Source of the DNA: Cladobotryum mycophilum
Lineage: Eukaryota; Ascomycota; Sordariomycetes; Hypocreales; Hypocreaceae
Direction: 5' to 3'
Length of the DNA stretch: 64,000 nt
Assembly: GCA_036429605.1 (NCBI GenBank)
Contig: CM071589.1
Location: forward strand, 1,798,001-1,862,000
The translations under genes were made by a program, and so were the position numbers. The notes beneath the pieces are model-generated. The model had not been told where the DNA came from and did not search any database. It was given only the letters and a program-made list of their open reading frames with translations. Of this stretch, positions 35,295-46,000 are shown in pieces. Each line of letters begins with the position of its first letter. Positions within the stretch are counted from its first letter, which is position 1.

Positions 35295-36413
35295 ATGGCC
35301 ACCGCAACCTCCTCGCCCATCCCGCCCATCCCCCACGACCACCCAAACAAGCTCCGCGATACCTTCGCCTCCACGCCCCCGTCCTCCCACCCATCCCTCT
35401 GGCACGCCCTCTACTCCGAGTCCTTCACCCCCTGGGACCGCGCCGGCCCTTCCCTCGCCCTCGCCGACCTCCTCGCCCAGCGCACCGACCTAATCCCCCT
35501 TCCCAGGAGCGGGACTCGAGGGGCAACCCCATCCGCGACGCCTCCGGCTCCGTCATCCGCAGGTCCGCTCTCGTCCCGGGCTGCGGCGCGGGACACGACG
35601 TGCTGCTCCTCAGCTCGCTGGGCTACGACGCCTTTGGCCTGGATTACAGCCACCTGGCCGTGCAGAGGGCCACCGAGAACGAGAAGCTGTCCAACGAGGC
35701 TGGGCGCTACGAACCCGTGGAAGAGGGCCTGGAAAAGGGTCGCGTGACATGGTTGACTGGCGATTTCTTCGTCGACGAGTGGACGAGCGGCGCTGATACG
35801 GATGCTTCTGGCAAGTTTGATCTCATATTCGACTATACTGTGAGTAATTGGAACCCCCCCCCCATCTGCTTGTTTGGCTCATCAAATCTTTCCCGTTGTT
35901 TTCTTTTTCTTTTTCTTTTTCTTTTTCTGCTTCCATGGCAGTATGACAAAAAATTGTTTCCCTCCATGATACCCCTCCAAACCCCCCACTACAACGTTGC
36001 ACAATGGACTAGCTACACATAAATCGTTTCCGCCAACTGACGTTTCCGCAACACTTTAATAGTTCCTCTGCGCACTACAACCAGAACTACGCCCCAAATG
36101 GGCGAAACGAATGTCGCAACTCCTCGCCCCAGGAGGGCACCTAATATGCCTCGAATTCCCCACAGGAAAGCCCTTATCAGAACGAGGCCCGCCATGGGGT
36201 CTCTGGCCCGAAGTCTACGAAGCCCTGCTTGTTGCTCCCGGAGAGGACGTCAAATACGATGACGATGGAAACGTTGCATCCACTGCGTGTCCCAGGGCGC
36301 CGCATCCCGAGGCCTTGCACCGCATTTGTCTTGTTAAACCCCCGCGCACGCACCAGGCCGGTACAAATGAAGACGGGAGTGTGCGTGACTTTATATCTGT
36401 ATGGTGTCGATAG
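35295..36413 (+). CDS. Thiol/halide methyltransferase (TPMT superfamily), with one-base frame break
   Basis: Exon 1 is 35295..35839, the intron is 223 nt (GTGAGT, AATAG) and exon 2 is 36063..36413. SAM-dependent class I methyltransferase features are ALVPGCGAGHDVLLL (motif I), YDAFGLDYS (motif II acidic residue), WLTGDFF, FDLIFDYTFLCAL across the splice, and LLAPGGHLICLEFP. The N-terminal LWHALYSESFTPWDRAGPS block is typical of the TPMT/thiocyanate methyltransferase group, which methylates thiols or halides. The frame breaks after AQRTDLIP: the downstream part (QERDSRGNPIRDASG) reads in another phase. One extra C in the C5 run at 35495-35499 restores 298 aa and makes exon 1 546 nt, matching the phase-0 donor. 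The intron holds a TTTTTC repeat. Confidence 0.82.
35495..35499 (+). other. Frame break in C5 run inside the methyltransferase gene
   Basis: Upstream phase ends in DLIPLP and downstream phase begins SQERDSRG. One extra C joins them as DLIPPSQERDSRG. Confidence 0.75.
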
Positions 36414-36562
36414 TGCTGTTGAATATTTTCATATGTCGGTTTAGATTATTAGATCAGGATGGCATGGAAAAGGAGAATTGGTCATCTTCTCCACGGTTGT
36501 AAAAATGGGCCAACTAAATACCAAGGCAGGCTATAAAGAGAAGCAATCAGTCAACCCCCTCA

Positions 36563-37509
36563 TCAGCCTGTAGTCGTTGCCACTGTTGCTGTCGCTGTCG
36601 CTGTTGCTGTTGCTGTCGCCTTTCTCAAAGAGTTGTAATGTTCGCCCAGCCCGTATCCATGTCGATAGTATGCCAGCCAGAGCGTCTTGTCCGTCTCTTT
36701 GCCTTGCTCCTCGCCAATGGTTTCTGTCCTGCCATCTTGTATGACCCGAATCTCGACACCATAATGTTTCGCTAGGGCAGTCAACTCCAACTGACCCCCC
36801 ACTCGGCCGTATTCTTCATCTTGGCCACATACGCACCCAGATCCTCCTCCAAAAACGGCGCAAAGTCATCCGCATGGGCCGACATGTACTCCGCCGCCGC
36901 TCTGCGTATCGTTTTATATGCCGGCTCTTGGCCCTCTGCGCCGAGGGTTATGCCATTCCGTTCGAGCTGATCCGCCACCGCGGAGAATAAACAATGCCCG
37001 TCGGGTATGATGTCCTTCTCCGCCAGGCTATGCGCCTTAAAGGCCTTCTTCATGTATTCGCTTTCGCGGGCGCGGTGGTCCGTCATGTTGGAAGCTTCCT
37101 CTTCGGCGAGCACCATGGCGGCTTCTTGTTCCGCTGCGCGACGAGCGAGACGTTCCTTTTGGCGGTTTCGCTTCTTTCCGGGTTGATCTCCATTGCTCTC
37201 GTTTATTTGAAGATTCTCTGTAGCCTCCTCCAAAGACTTTTGTTCAGCGACACCCTTCTGAGCGCTCTCCTGTTGCTTCTTGTCATCGCTCGGAACGACT
37301 TCCTCTTGATCCTGTGGCTCTCCATTTAGAGAAGCTATTTCGGCGTCTTGCTTTTGACGTAATTGGCGTTCCATCTCTGCGCATTCGTCATTGACACTCT
37401 TGCGAGTCTTCTTGGACGCATTCTTCTTCTTATTCGTGATTTTGCCTTGAAGTTCTTTGAGTTCTTTGCGATGACGCGACTGCATCTGTTCCAACGTCTC
37501 AGTCTCCAT
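36563..37509 (-). CDS. otu2: OTU-domain deubiquitinase (Otu2-like), with one-base frame break
   Basis: The first 242 codons read in one phase. The N-terminal part is a charged helical region (about 1-150, rich in Lys/Glu/Gln, with GKKRNRQKERLARRAAEQ). The OTU domain begins IIPDGHCLFSAVADQLER, with the catalytic Asp-170 and Cys-173. At NTAEWG the frame runs into VSWS and a stop. Adding one G in the G6 run (C6 on plus, 36795-36800) gives EWGGQLELTALAKHYGVEIR, the conserved WGG step of OTU proteases. The protein then runs to GEHYNSL with catalytic His near residue 291, and stops at 36563 (about 315 aa). OTU2 proteins remove ubiquitin and have been linked to ribosome-associated ubiquitin. The extreme C terminus is an Ala-Thr repeat encoded by a hexanucleotide-like repeat. 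Confidence 0.88.
36579..36622. repeat. TGTTGC/TGTCGC hexamer repeat coding Ala-Thr
   Basis: Minus-strand reading gives repeated GCx-ACx codons at the C terminus of the OTU protein. Confidence 0.8.
36795..36800 (-). other. Frame break in G6 run inside the OTU gene
   Basis: Sequence codes TGG GGG GTC (stop four codons on). With one more G it codes W-G-G-Q-L-E-L, the conserved OTU sequence. Confidence 0.85.
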
Positions 37510-38294
37510 CTTGGCCTATGATGATTTCGTTTCTCAATAATAATGAGGTTGTGTATCGTAAAGACTAAACAGTCTCGTAGGTCATATGTAGGTTGAATGT
37601 AGTATTGAAAGGGCTGAGTTGTCTTTGGCGGGGTTGTTGGAGTGACAAGATAAATATTGAGCTTTCAAATGGAGGGGCAGTCGTTATGCAGATTTCTTTA
37701 ATGTGGGGAAGCTACTACTCAACTTCAAAGGTCCATTTTGGTCCATCACCCCCCTATCCTTTATTTGACATCACAAAGGGCGCCGGCACAGATATTTTTA
37801 TACTACTTGAACTGATTCAGCTTCATTGGCTATCTACAGTTGGCAACATTAAAATACATATGTTCCAAAAACATTAATGAGCGATCAGAAGCAACCAGAT
37901 GCCACTTCGATATCCAACGAAAGCTGCCTCGTAGCAGTAGAGCCATGGCTAGAAGCCATCAACCATGTCTAGATACACCTCTCCTCTTTTTCAGGTAAAT
38001 GAACCTATTGAAATGTTGATGCACTTTTGCATAAGAGAATAAAACCAATATCCAAAACACCACATGAATGAGACGGTGAGGCAATGAGAGTGAGCTCAAA
38101 TCATATAATACAGCTCCCGAAGATGGTATATAAGTAAGGTAGCTACAAAATGGAGGGGTATCCCGTTGCGGTGTTATGACCTCTGACTGCTTGTCAGGGC
38201 ATAAATAGAACTCAAAATGCAAAAAAAGAGACAGTTTCATGTCGTCTGAATTAACCCGCGATGCAGGTTTCATATAGGTTTTTTTTGGTTGTTT
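37510..38294. other. Intergenic region between OTU gene and apsA
   Basis: 785 bp: promoter of the OTU gene and 3' flank of apsA (same strand). AT-rich, no coding signal. Confidence 0.5.
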
Positions 38295-41200
38295 TTAAAA
38301 TCCCCTAAACGGATCGTCTCGAAAGAAATCCTCCTCTCCTGTGGTCTTGTTTCCTCCATAATAATCGTCATAACCTCGACGACCTCGAGCATAAGGATTA
38401 TCGCGATGCCTGTTGCGACTGTGTTTTCGTCGCATATCCTTGCTTCTTCTGCGCGCGGCATATCGGAACTCTTCTTCCTCGTCGGGATCATCAGTGAATT
38501 GTGAAAATGCCAACGGACTAATGAACGCTTCCATGCGAACAGTCCCTATGGCGTCAAAGAAGTTGCCTGGCTGGGATGATATATCCGAACTGGCGGCTTG
38601 GCTAGTGCCCCAGGTTATGTTGGTTGATCCCTGGGATGGGTAGATATCGGATGAACCAGTGGTGATGATGCTAGCGTTTGTCGTGCTATTCGCCGACTGG
38701 TGATTGCTTCCAGAACTGAGAGGGCCAGAGAAGCCACGAAACGACAGAGGTGGGTGGATATGGCTGCCAGTATTGCTTCGCTTACGACCATGGGCAATAG
38801 GTGCTGGGTTTCGATCAGTGAAGCGAGGAATCATGGGAGGCTCGGCAGCATCTCCAGAGGGTTCTCTTGCATGATTTCCAGGGCCAGCTACCGAACCCTC
38901 TGGTAGCCGGAAACTGGCGACCTCGCCCATCCTAGATGCCGGCGCACTCGGAATGCTTGGGACATCGGGCAAATCTGTTTTATAAACAGGACGACCCTTT
39001 GCTATGCGAATAGAGTCCCTGATACCACCTCGCTTCAGCTTGGTACGAGACACGTTAAAGTCTGGGAGCGGTTTCTGCTTCACAGATAGATGAGCGGGGG
39101 AGAGAATATCGGGAACAGCCTGTGATGAGTGTGCCAAGAAGGACAAGGCCGTCAGCCAGAGATAATGGCGCTCTGTAGTGGTGGCCGTAAACTTCAAGGC
39201 TCGCTGTGGAGTGAGGATAAGGATTGACCGGTTAAAGACCGTCGTATTGGCGCCCCGTGGAGGTGGGTTATCATCCTTGACATCAAGGACGGACTGGATG
39301 ACAACTATCATTGTGTTAGTATAATAGCAATGAAGTCAAATTTAGGGATATCTTACGTTTGCGACCAGCCTTTCCCATGAGGGCGCTGCCAGACGACGGT
39401 TGCTTACTACTCCACAGGATAGCTCGCTCATACGGGGCTAACCAAACCCATCTCTTGTGCCGATCATTGCTGCTATCGTCCTTACCTGCGTTGTCTGGGA
39501 CACCAAAAGACTTCCTCCTACGCACGTACTTGAACATCCACTCTCCCACCATCGTTTGAGCAATAGCCTCCACGACACCAGGTGTCTGTGAGCCGGCCTG
39601 AGACTGCAGCTCAGTGTTTGTAGTGACATCAGTATTGGTAGAAAGCTGGGAGCGATGTCGCCTATAGCCGCCACTGCCGTCTCCGTCTCTTGGGGTAGTA
39701 ATGTCGTTCCGGGGCAACGGTGGCAAAGCAGGGCTCTCGGGAGCCTCTGTAGATGGCGATAGTGGCGGTGATCGGCTACCATTCCTGCGGTAGCGACCGT
39801 TGCAGGCAAGAGTATTGGCAGATCGGACCCGGCGAACATTGTCGTTGAAGTGGTTTCGACTGGCACTGTTCTTTCTCTGCCAGACACCTATACTTGGGCT
39901 CTCCCGTCCGTCGCTGGGAATGCTGATACTAATGGATGGCTTTCTTGAGCTTGCTCGAGCAGGGATAGGGAACGGCGGGTTAACGGGATCAATCAAGCTA
40001 GGGCTGCGTGAACGAGCGCGGTGGCTTGCAATACCACTCTGAATCATGGCGGCTTTGCGAACACTTGAGCGGCTTGAAGAACGGGGTAGGGATGGGAGTG
40101 GCTTGTCGACGTTGCGGACTGGTTTGCCGTTCTTGAACTGTCGGTCCCCAAGGCTATACGAGCTGTACAATTCAGTATGGATCGACCTTGCGGAACTCCT
40201 GCCGGAGCGAATTCCTTCCGGAGACGTAGGAGACTTGATTGAAGAGTTACGCCTCACTGGTCGACTAAATGCGGATGGAGGACGTGGGGCCGAAAGAGCT
40301 GTTCGATATTCCGTATCACTAATATCGTCACCAAACTCGTCCATCTCGTCTGAACTGCCAGAGTATATGCCGGAGTGGAAGCTACTATAATGCCGGGGCC
40401 GCCTGATTGGCACACTCCTTTGACTGGACATGGGCCCATCATCAAAGTCATGGTCATCATGCACATCATCATCAAGTCTGCCAAAGCTCATGGGCGATGA
40501 AGGCAAATCAAGACTGCCCTTGGTCAACCTACGTGGGTTGCGGGTTGGGAGAGGCGAGAACTCATTTTCAGCTGTGATTTCAACAGACGGGTTGGGAGAA
40601 GGCGGTCGAGAGGTAATTGAGGAAGGCTGCAAGTGAAGAGGTAAGAGAGCCAGCCTCTTGTCTGTTTGAATAGACTCCGTCTGGCAACTGGACTCGGCCA
40701 TTTCGACTTGACTGGACAGATTGACCTGACATCCAAAGTGTTTGAAATGTTGAGGCAGTCGGGGTTCCAGTGGACTTGTCGGTAAACTTCTTGGAGGTTC
40801 AATGTTTATGCTTGGAATCTCAAGTGTGAGGGGAAATGTGGCAGAAGATGCTCGTACAAGTTTGGCAGCAGGAGCATCAGTCTGTGTCGATGATGTGACC
40901 ATTTTTGATGGCTCCAAGTCTGGCGAAGTTGCAGAATCGGTGTAGGGAGACTTGGGTGTCTTGGGCGGACTCAAGGGCAATTCGATCGTCTGAGCAGCAG
41001 AAGACACCATTCGCTGGTTCATTTTCAGAGGCTCAATTGTCAACGGTCGAGAAACTCGTTTCCGTCGTTGGTTTGCCTCATATTCAGAATCAGATCGCGG
41101 TGAACTCTCTAGAAGCGCCAGCTTCTCCAACACCGGAGGATTGGGTGTGATAGGCTTCACAGATTCTAGCTTGGGAGACGGCGGCGGAGAAAATTGAATA

Positions 41201-42339
41201 CCAGTATCCGTATAGCTTGTTTTTGGCACCGGCGCAGGTGTTGAAGGACGCGTCTCCTCATCGACACCCTCCAACGCCTCCAGGACCGGTTCGTTCATAA
41301 ATAGCCTTCCCCGTGCGACGCTTCCTGGTCGCTTCAAGCTTTCCATGCTGCGGTTTCTGTGGTGTATCTTGCTGGCAACGCTATCACGGCTAAAGGTGCG
41401 CTTGTGTCGAGGGCTAGACATGATGCTTTCGCCTCCATCCATGTCAGTTTGGTCGTCAGTGTCGTCAAAATTGAGCTCATCGGCGAGCGAGTTTCCATTA
41501 AGCATGGAACCCATGCCACCGGTGAAGGTGAAACGAATGCTATTCGTCATGCTCATTGTCCTAACACTCGCAGCGTCCTGCTCCCTGCCACTCTCGTCGC
41601 CCTCGCTGTCCTGACAATCCTGGCGTGTCTGGACGCCATTGACATTAGCCTGATATACTTCCATTTCCTCGAGAACCGTTTTCAGGCGGCTCTCTGCCAC
41701 ATGAACCCTCCGTTCGAATTTGCGTTTCTCATCCTCCCAGTCTTCCTTCTCTTGCGCCCATAGGTCATGAACTCGCTGTGAATCCTCCTCCTGGCTGCGA
41801 ATCTTCTTTTGGGCCACATCAAGACGTTTTCTTGCATCTGCGACGGAATCGACCGCTTCATCCCTTTCACGTGCTAGCTCCCCCAGTGCGGATGAAGTCC
41901 CACCTTCAAGCAAGGACAGTTGGCGTTTGAGTGATCGGGTTTCCTTGGAGGTATTGGCGATGTTCTCCTGGAGTGTCTCCTGCTCTTCCCTACTGATTTG
42001 TAAAGCACTTTCGAGATTTTCAATCAGCTTCGTCTTCTCCTCCTGATCCCGTCTCAGCGTGAGGATTTCGGATACCAGGTTCGCGTGTAAAGTTGGCGTG
42101 AAGCGACGCGGATCGAGAATGCTCAGGCTCTCCTCCATTGAGATCCTAGAGGATCGCTTGGAGCTCTTTTCTCCATTGGCCATTCTGGAGGGCGAAACCC
42201 CCTTGCTAGGAGGGGTAGCCGAACGCCGTGATCTCTTTGATGTCTGCGAAGGTGTTCGATAGGGAGTATCTGTCGGAGTTGGGAGTGAGATAGCGGTCTG
42301 CACGCTAATGTACTCATCGTCGGTCTGCCAGGCCGTCAT
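38295..42339 (-). CDS. apsA: Cortical nuclear-migration protein ApsA/Num1 (Mcp5-type PH domain)
   Basis: Exon 1 is 42339..39357 and exon 2 is 39304..38295. The 52-nt intron has a GTAAGA donor, an ACTAAC branch and a GATAG acceptor; 1330 aa. ApsA/Num1/Mcp5 proteins sit at the cell cortex, bind phosphoinositides through a C-terminal PH domain and anchor dynein and mitochondria for nuclear positioning. Visible parts: N-terminal start MTAWQTDDEYISVQT; a coiled coil at about residues 85-235 (EILTLRRDQEEKTKLIENLE and on); a long disordered Ser/Pro middle with repeated TQTD/CQTES-like segments (TSSTQTDAP, SSCQTESIQTDK); and a PH domain from about 930 to 1050 (GVVEAIAQTMVGEWMFKYVR, RHKRWVWLAPYERAILWSSK, LILTPQRALKFTATT, RHYLWLTALSFLA), split by the intron. 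The C terminus is Arg/Asp-rich. It is shorter than Aspergillus ApsA, mainly in the repeat region. Confidence 0.92.
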
Positions 42340-42508
42340 TTTGGTAGCGAGAGAACGGGTTTTAAGAACCCTGCAGTACGACGTCGTAGAGTTGGCAGAG
42401 CATCAACCACGCTTATAGCAATTCAAGACGGCTTGATCCCACCGTTTCGGTATAAGACAAAATGGTTGGTGGCGTTGATAGGAGAACCAGGGAGCTTCTT
42501 TTTCTGGA

Positions 42509-43055
42509 TCACCGTCGATCAGTCTGCAGCTGAGGCTTGAGAACTGACTGAGATGCCTTAGATGCAGCTCCGCACCTAGCGTTGGCTTGACCAGCAGGCA
42601 CCGTTTCCTGGCCTGTCATGTCAGCAATTGAGAGAAGCAAATGCGCCAGGCGCGGTTGTATATCTTTAGGATAAGGTCGGTTTCGCGGGGGTTGCTATCC
42701 TGACATATTCACGCAAGGGGCTCACTTACACGTCGTCTAGAAGAGGCGCCACCGTTTTTCTCAGTCGCTGCACGGATGTCTGACAGTTGGTCCCAAGGGA
42801 CTAAACAGAATCAGCCACACAAATTTCGAACCAGTGGCTCCGTCCAACTACTGTCCAGTGCAATTACTCCGTAGCATCCAACAGAGAGCCTCGGCGCCGC
42901 AGGAGGTCGCACATCCACCTCACCTATTGTGGATGTGGGTATCGAGAGTAGTGTTGACGTTTCAACGCGCCAGTCCTCTTGCTTTTGCGATGGAGTCCAA
43001 TTCCGCAGGGAGGGTGAACTCTGATGATTCCCGTGTTCGTAAGGCCTTCCAATGC
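42509..43055 (-). CDS. Tentative small spliced gene upstream of apsA, 5' end unresolved
   Basis: Three minus-strand segments join in phase with good splice signals: 43055..42967 (HWKALRTRESSEFTLPAELD and SIAKARGLA), 42800..42732 (PWDQLSDIRAATEKNGGASS) and 42612..42509 (QETVPAGQANARCGAASKAS to TDRR, stop). The middle segment has a pyrimidine-rich acceptor with a CTGAT branch (GATTCTGTTTAG) and a donor reading GTGTAAGTGAG; the third has GCTGACATGACAG. Phases fit without forcing. The first donor (GTTGAA) is weak and no start codon was found; an earlier exon is needed, possibly ending before CTGCCCAG at 43056. I do not recognise the protein. The alternative is that the last two exons are a spliced 5' leader of apsA, whose start lies 170 bp downstream. 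The word TACGGAGTA lies in the first intron. Confidence 0.33.
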
Positions 43056-46000
43056 CTGGGCAGAGTCGTATACAGCCAATTTTAATCAAATCGGCATGTC
43101 TCCAAGTCCAACACAAAAAAACGTCAATCGTACTCGAATCAATCTCCCTTGGTCACTTGTTGTCAAAACGAATGGCTGAAGTTCCGGTGGGCGAATTGTA
43201 AATGACGCTGAACAAAAGGGCGAATGATACACAATGCGAAACAACCAAAGGAAAAAAAGGGACGCTCGACGGCTCGTAGTCGTATGTAAAGCAACAGCCA
43301 ATGTGAGGCAAACTGAATGATTCAAGGTCAGCTGGATCCCGAGTGCTCTGTCGAATGAGAGCAATGCCCGCAGGCTTCGACTGGTGGACGCGCAAACTTA
43401 CAATGAGACAGACAGATAAACAAAGCAAATTTCCTGCGCGCAGTGACTGGTCCTCGGGGTATATCACCGATTAGGTGAGGGAGGGAGGGAGGGTATCTTA
43501 GAAAGATGATGATCCGGCCATCACTCTCGTCCAGCAAAAGATGTACGAGTAGATGATGTCCAGGACTGAAGAAGAACAAGTACAAGTAAAAGAACAAGAT
43601 GGCAATCAAGAAGGATTGCAATTCGAGAACTCGGAGTGAACGCGGCAATGGGGGTTCACCTTGGGACAGGCAAAGAGAGATGACGAGAGGTACCTGGCCG
43701 GGGTAGCCGTGAGAGGCAAGACAAGGTCCTTCTAAGTATTAATTGTCTGCATCCACTTTGGCCTGCGTTGGTTAAAGGGCAAAGGAAACCCGGCCAGGTA
43801 CAAGAAGGAGACCGCGCGATCGGGGTGGGCCATTGACTGAGGCGATCCCAGAAACCTGGGAGAGCATGGGTCTTGACTGGTGGTTGATGATGATGACCCT
43901 TTCTCCCATTCTTCTTTTTCCTGCTGAGGCCGGCCTGGGTCTACCACACATTGGCTAGCTAGCCACGACCCATGGGAGAGGGTAGCATGCACAGACTAAA
44001 GGGGCTCTCTTGGCCGGCTGGACTTTGTTTAGTTAGAGACGAATACTCCCCTGCCTCAGATAGAGATGGCCGCATCCAATGTGCGACAAGCCGTTCTCAA
44101 GCCAGCAGCCAGCAGAGAGAAAAAGACTAACTGCGAGGTCTGTTGCATTGACTACGACAGAGTACTACGTCGAGGGATTTCGAGCTGAGAGGAAAATGTT
44201 GCTTCTTGCTTGTGACCATGTCCTTGTTCCTTCCCCCCGGTGCTGCGCTGGTTGGGCAGGGCAGGGCAGCCCTTGCAAGTTGCAGCATCCGCGTTGGTCT
44301 ATGCGCCTAAAGCCACCCAGAACTAGGTAGCAGGGGTATACTGATTAGCGGCTTCAGTGCATTTTGTCCAGCGCCCATGGCAGCCTGTCGGGTCGTTCCC
44401 CAGGAGTCAGGTCAGTGAGTGGCCCTCTAATCACATCCATCCTCCTCCATCGTGGACAGATTCCATTCTTGATACAAGTACTGAACAGTTTCTTTTTCTT
44501 TTCGTTTTTTTTTTTTTTTTTTTTTTTTCACGGAGAGACCACGGAGAGCGGAATGCGGCTTATTATCCTCGCACCAAGACCAAGCCTGCCGTGCTGCTGG
44601 GGCGGACGCAATGACTTCACTTCGCCCCGGAAAGATTCAAACCCTTGAACCGTGCTGCCTTAATGATCACGGAGGGCCGAGCAGAACGACGGCTTCATGG
44701 CTTCATCGAGTTGCAAGTAGCACATACTTGTACATACATGTTCATGTTACTCCGTACCTGTATCTCAACCAACTGCCGGACGACCGGTGTCCTTGTAGTA
44801 AATTACGGGTATTGGCACTCTGCCAAGGGGATGTTACCTTGTAGGGGAGAGTGCTCCGTTATCTAGGCACGGGGTTGACAGTCCAAGGTCGCACAGCCTA
44901 ATCGATATTCATCAAGGTCAAAAGAAGAAGATTGATTACATTGTGCTTGTGCTATACTTGGATACACGCCTACATACAGGTACATAGGTAATACTTTGCT
45001 CCGTATAATCTGAGTGCTGTCTAATGAGAGGTCTCTTGTTCAAAGAAATTACAGCAAATTGGCATAGGTAGGTAATCCCGCTTACCTCCCAGGTCACCCC
45101 CTCCCCCTCGGCTAGGTCCCATTGTAAGTGGGCGTTCCCTGAAATCGGGGCTCGCCTGAGAGGCATCCCTTGATCTGTGAGCCTTGGCTGCAAGGGCATC
45201 TTGCAGGGTGAATGAGTGGTGTTTGAGGAGGCGGCAATGCCACCTACATACCCGTATGCATGTTCATCACCTGGCTAATGCTTGATTCCCGTTTGCTCTG
45301 GCCACTTCTCACGACATCATCTTGACTCTTCTCCCGGCGGGAGCGAGATTGTCGAGGCCAATGAAACAGGCAGATGGCGATTCAGCAAGAGTCTCGTATT
45401 ATGCATACAAACACAGGATAGACATGATCCTCCTTTGAAGACGCAGTTGGAAGAGTCAGGAAACTTGGGACTGATGCGTGTGTGCATGATGGATACGAGG
45501 AGAGTGCCTAGTATAGTAGCAAGTTGACCTACAGGCTTCATTCAGGGCGACGGGAACGCGAGAGACAGCATTATCACACTGCAGAAGTTCCCGACTAATG
45601 TGTAGAACGGCTTCTGTTTCTGGATGTGACGGTATTAGTGCCATTGGTACAGATTCGTTTATTCATTCATTTATTCATTCATCACCAGTGCCGGAGAGTT
45701 CCTTATTGTTCGATGTAGCCCCAAAGTGCTGCCTAGCCATGTCTTCATTTCCAGAGCGCGATCATCAGTGCTGCACGTTCACACATTGCATATTATCCTG
45801 CCATGTAGATCCCACACGTGCTTTACATTTAAAACGCATGTACATACGGGGTATAATTATGTACAAGCAAGCAAGCAAGCAAATGGGCTTGTATGGGGTA
45901 CATGCGTACATGCAGCTTGAAACCAGATTTCACCATCTGTTGGTTCTCCCCCTGGTCTTGTTGGAAATTAATTGAACCAGAGCCCTTGTCTTTGGATTTG

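Noticed and set aside
44620..44660. TTCAAACCC-like segment as a possible tRNA T-loop
   Set aside because: No acceptor-stem pairing, anticodon arm or A box at the right distance.
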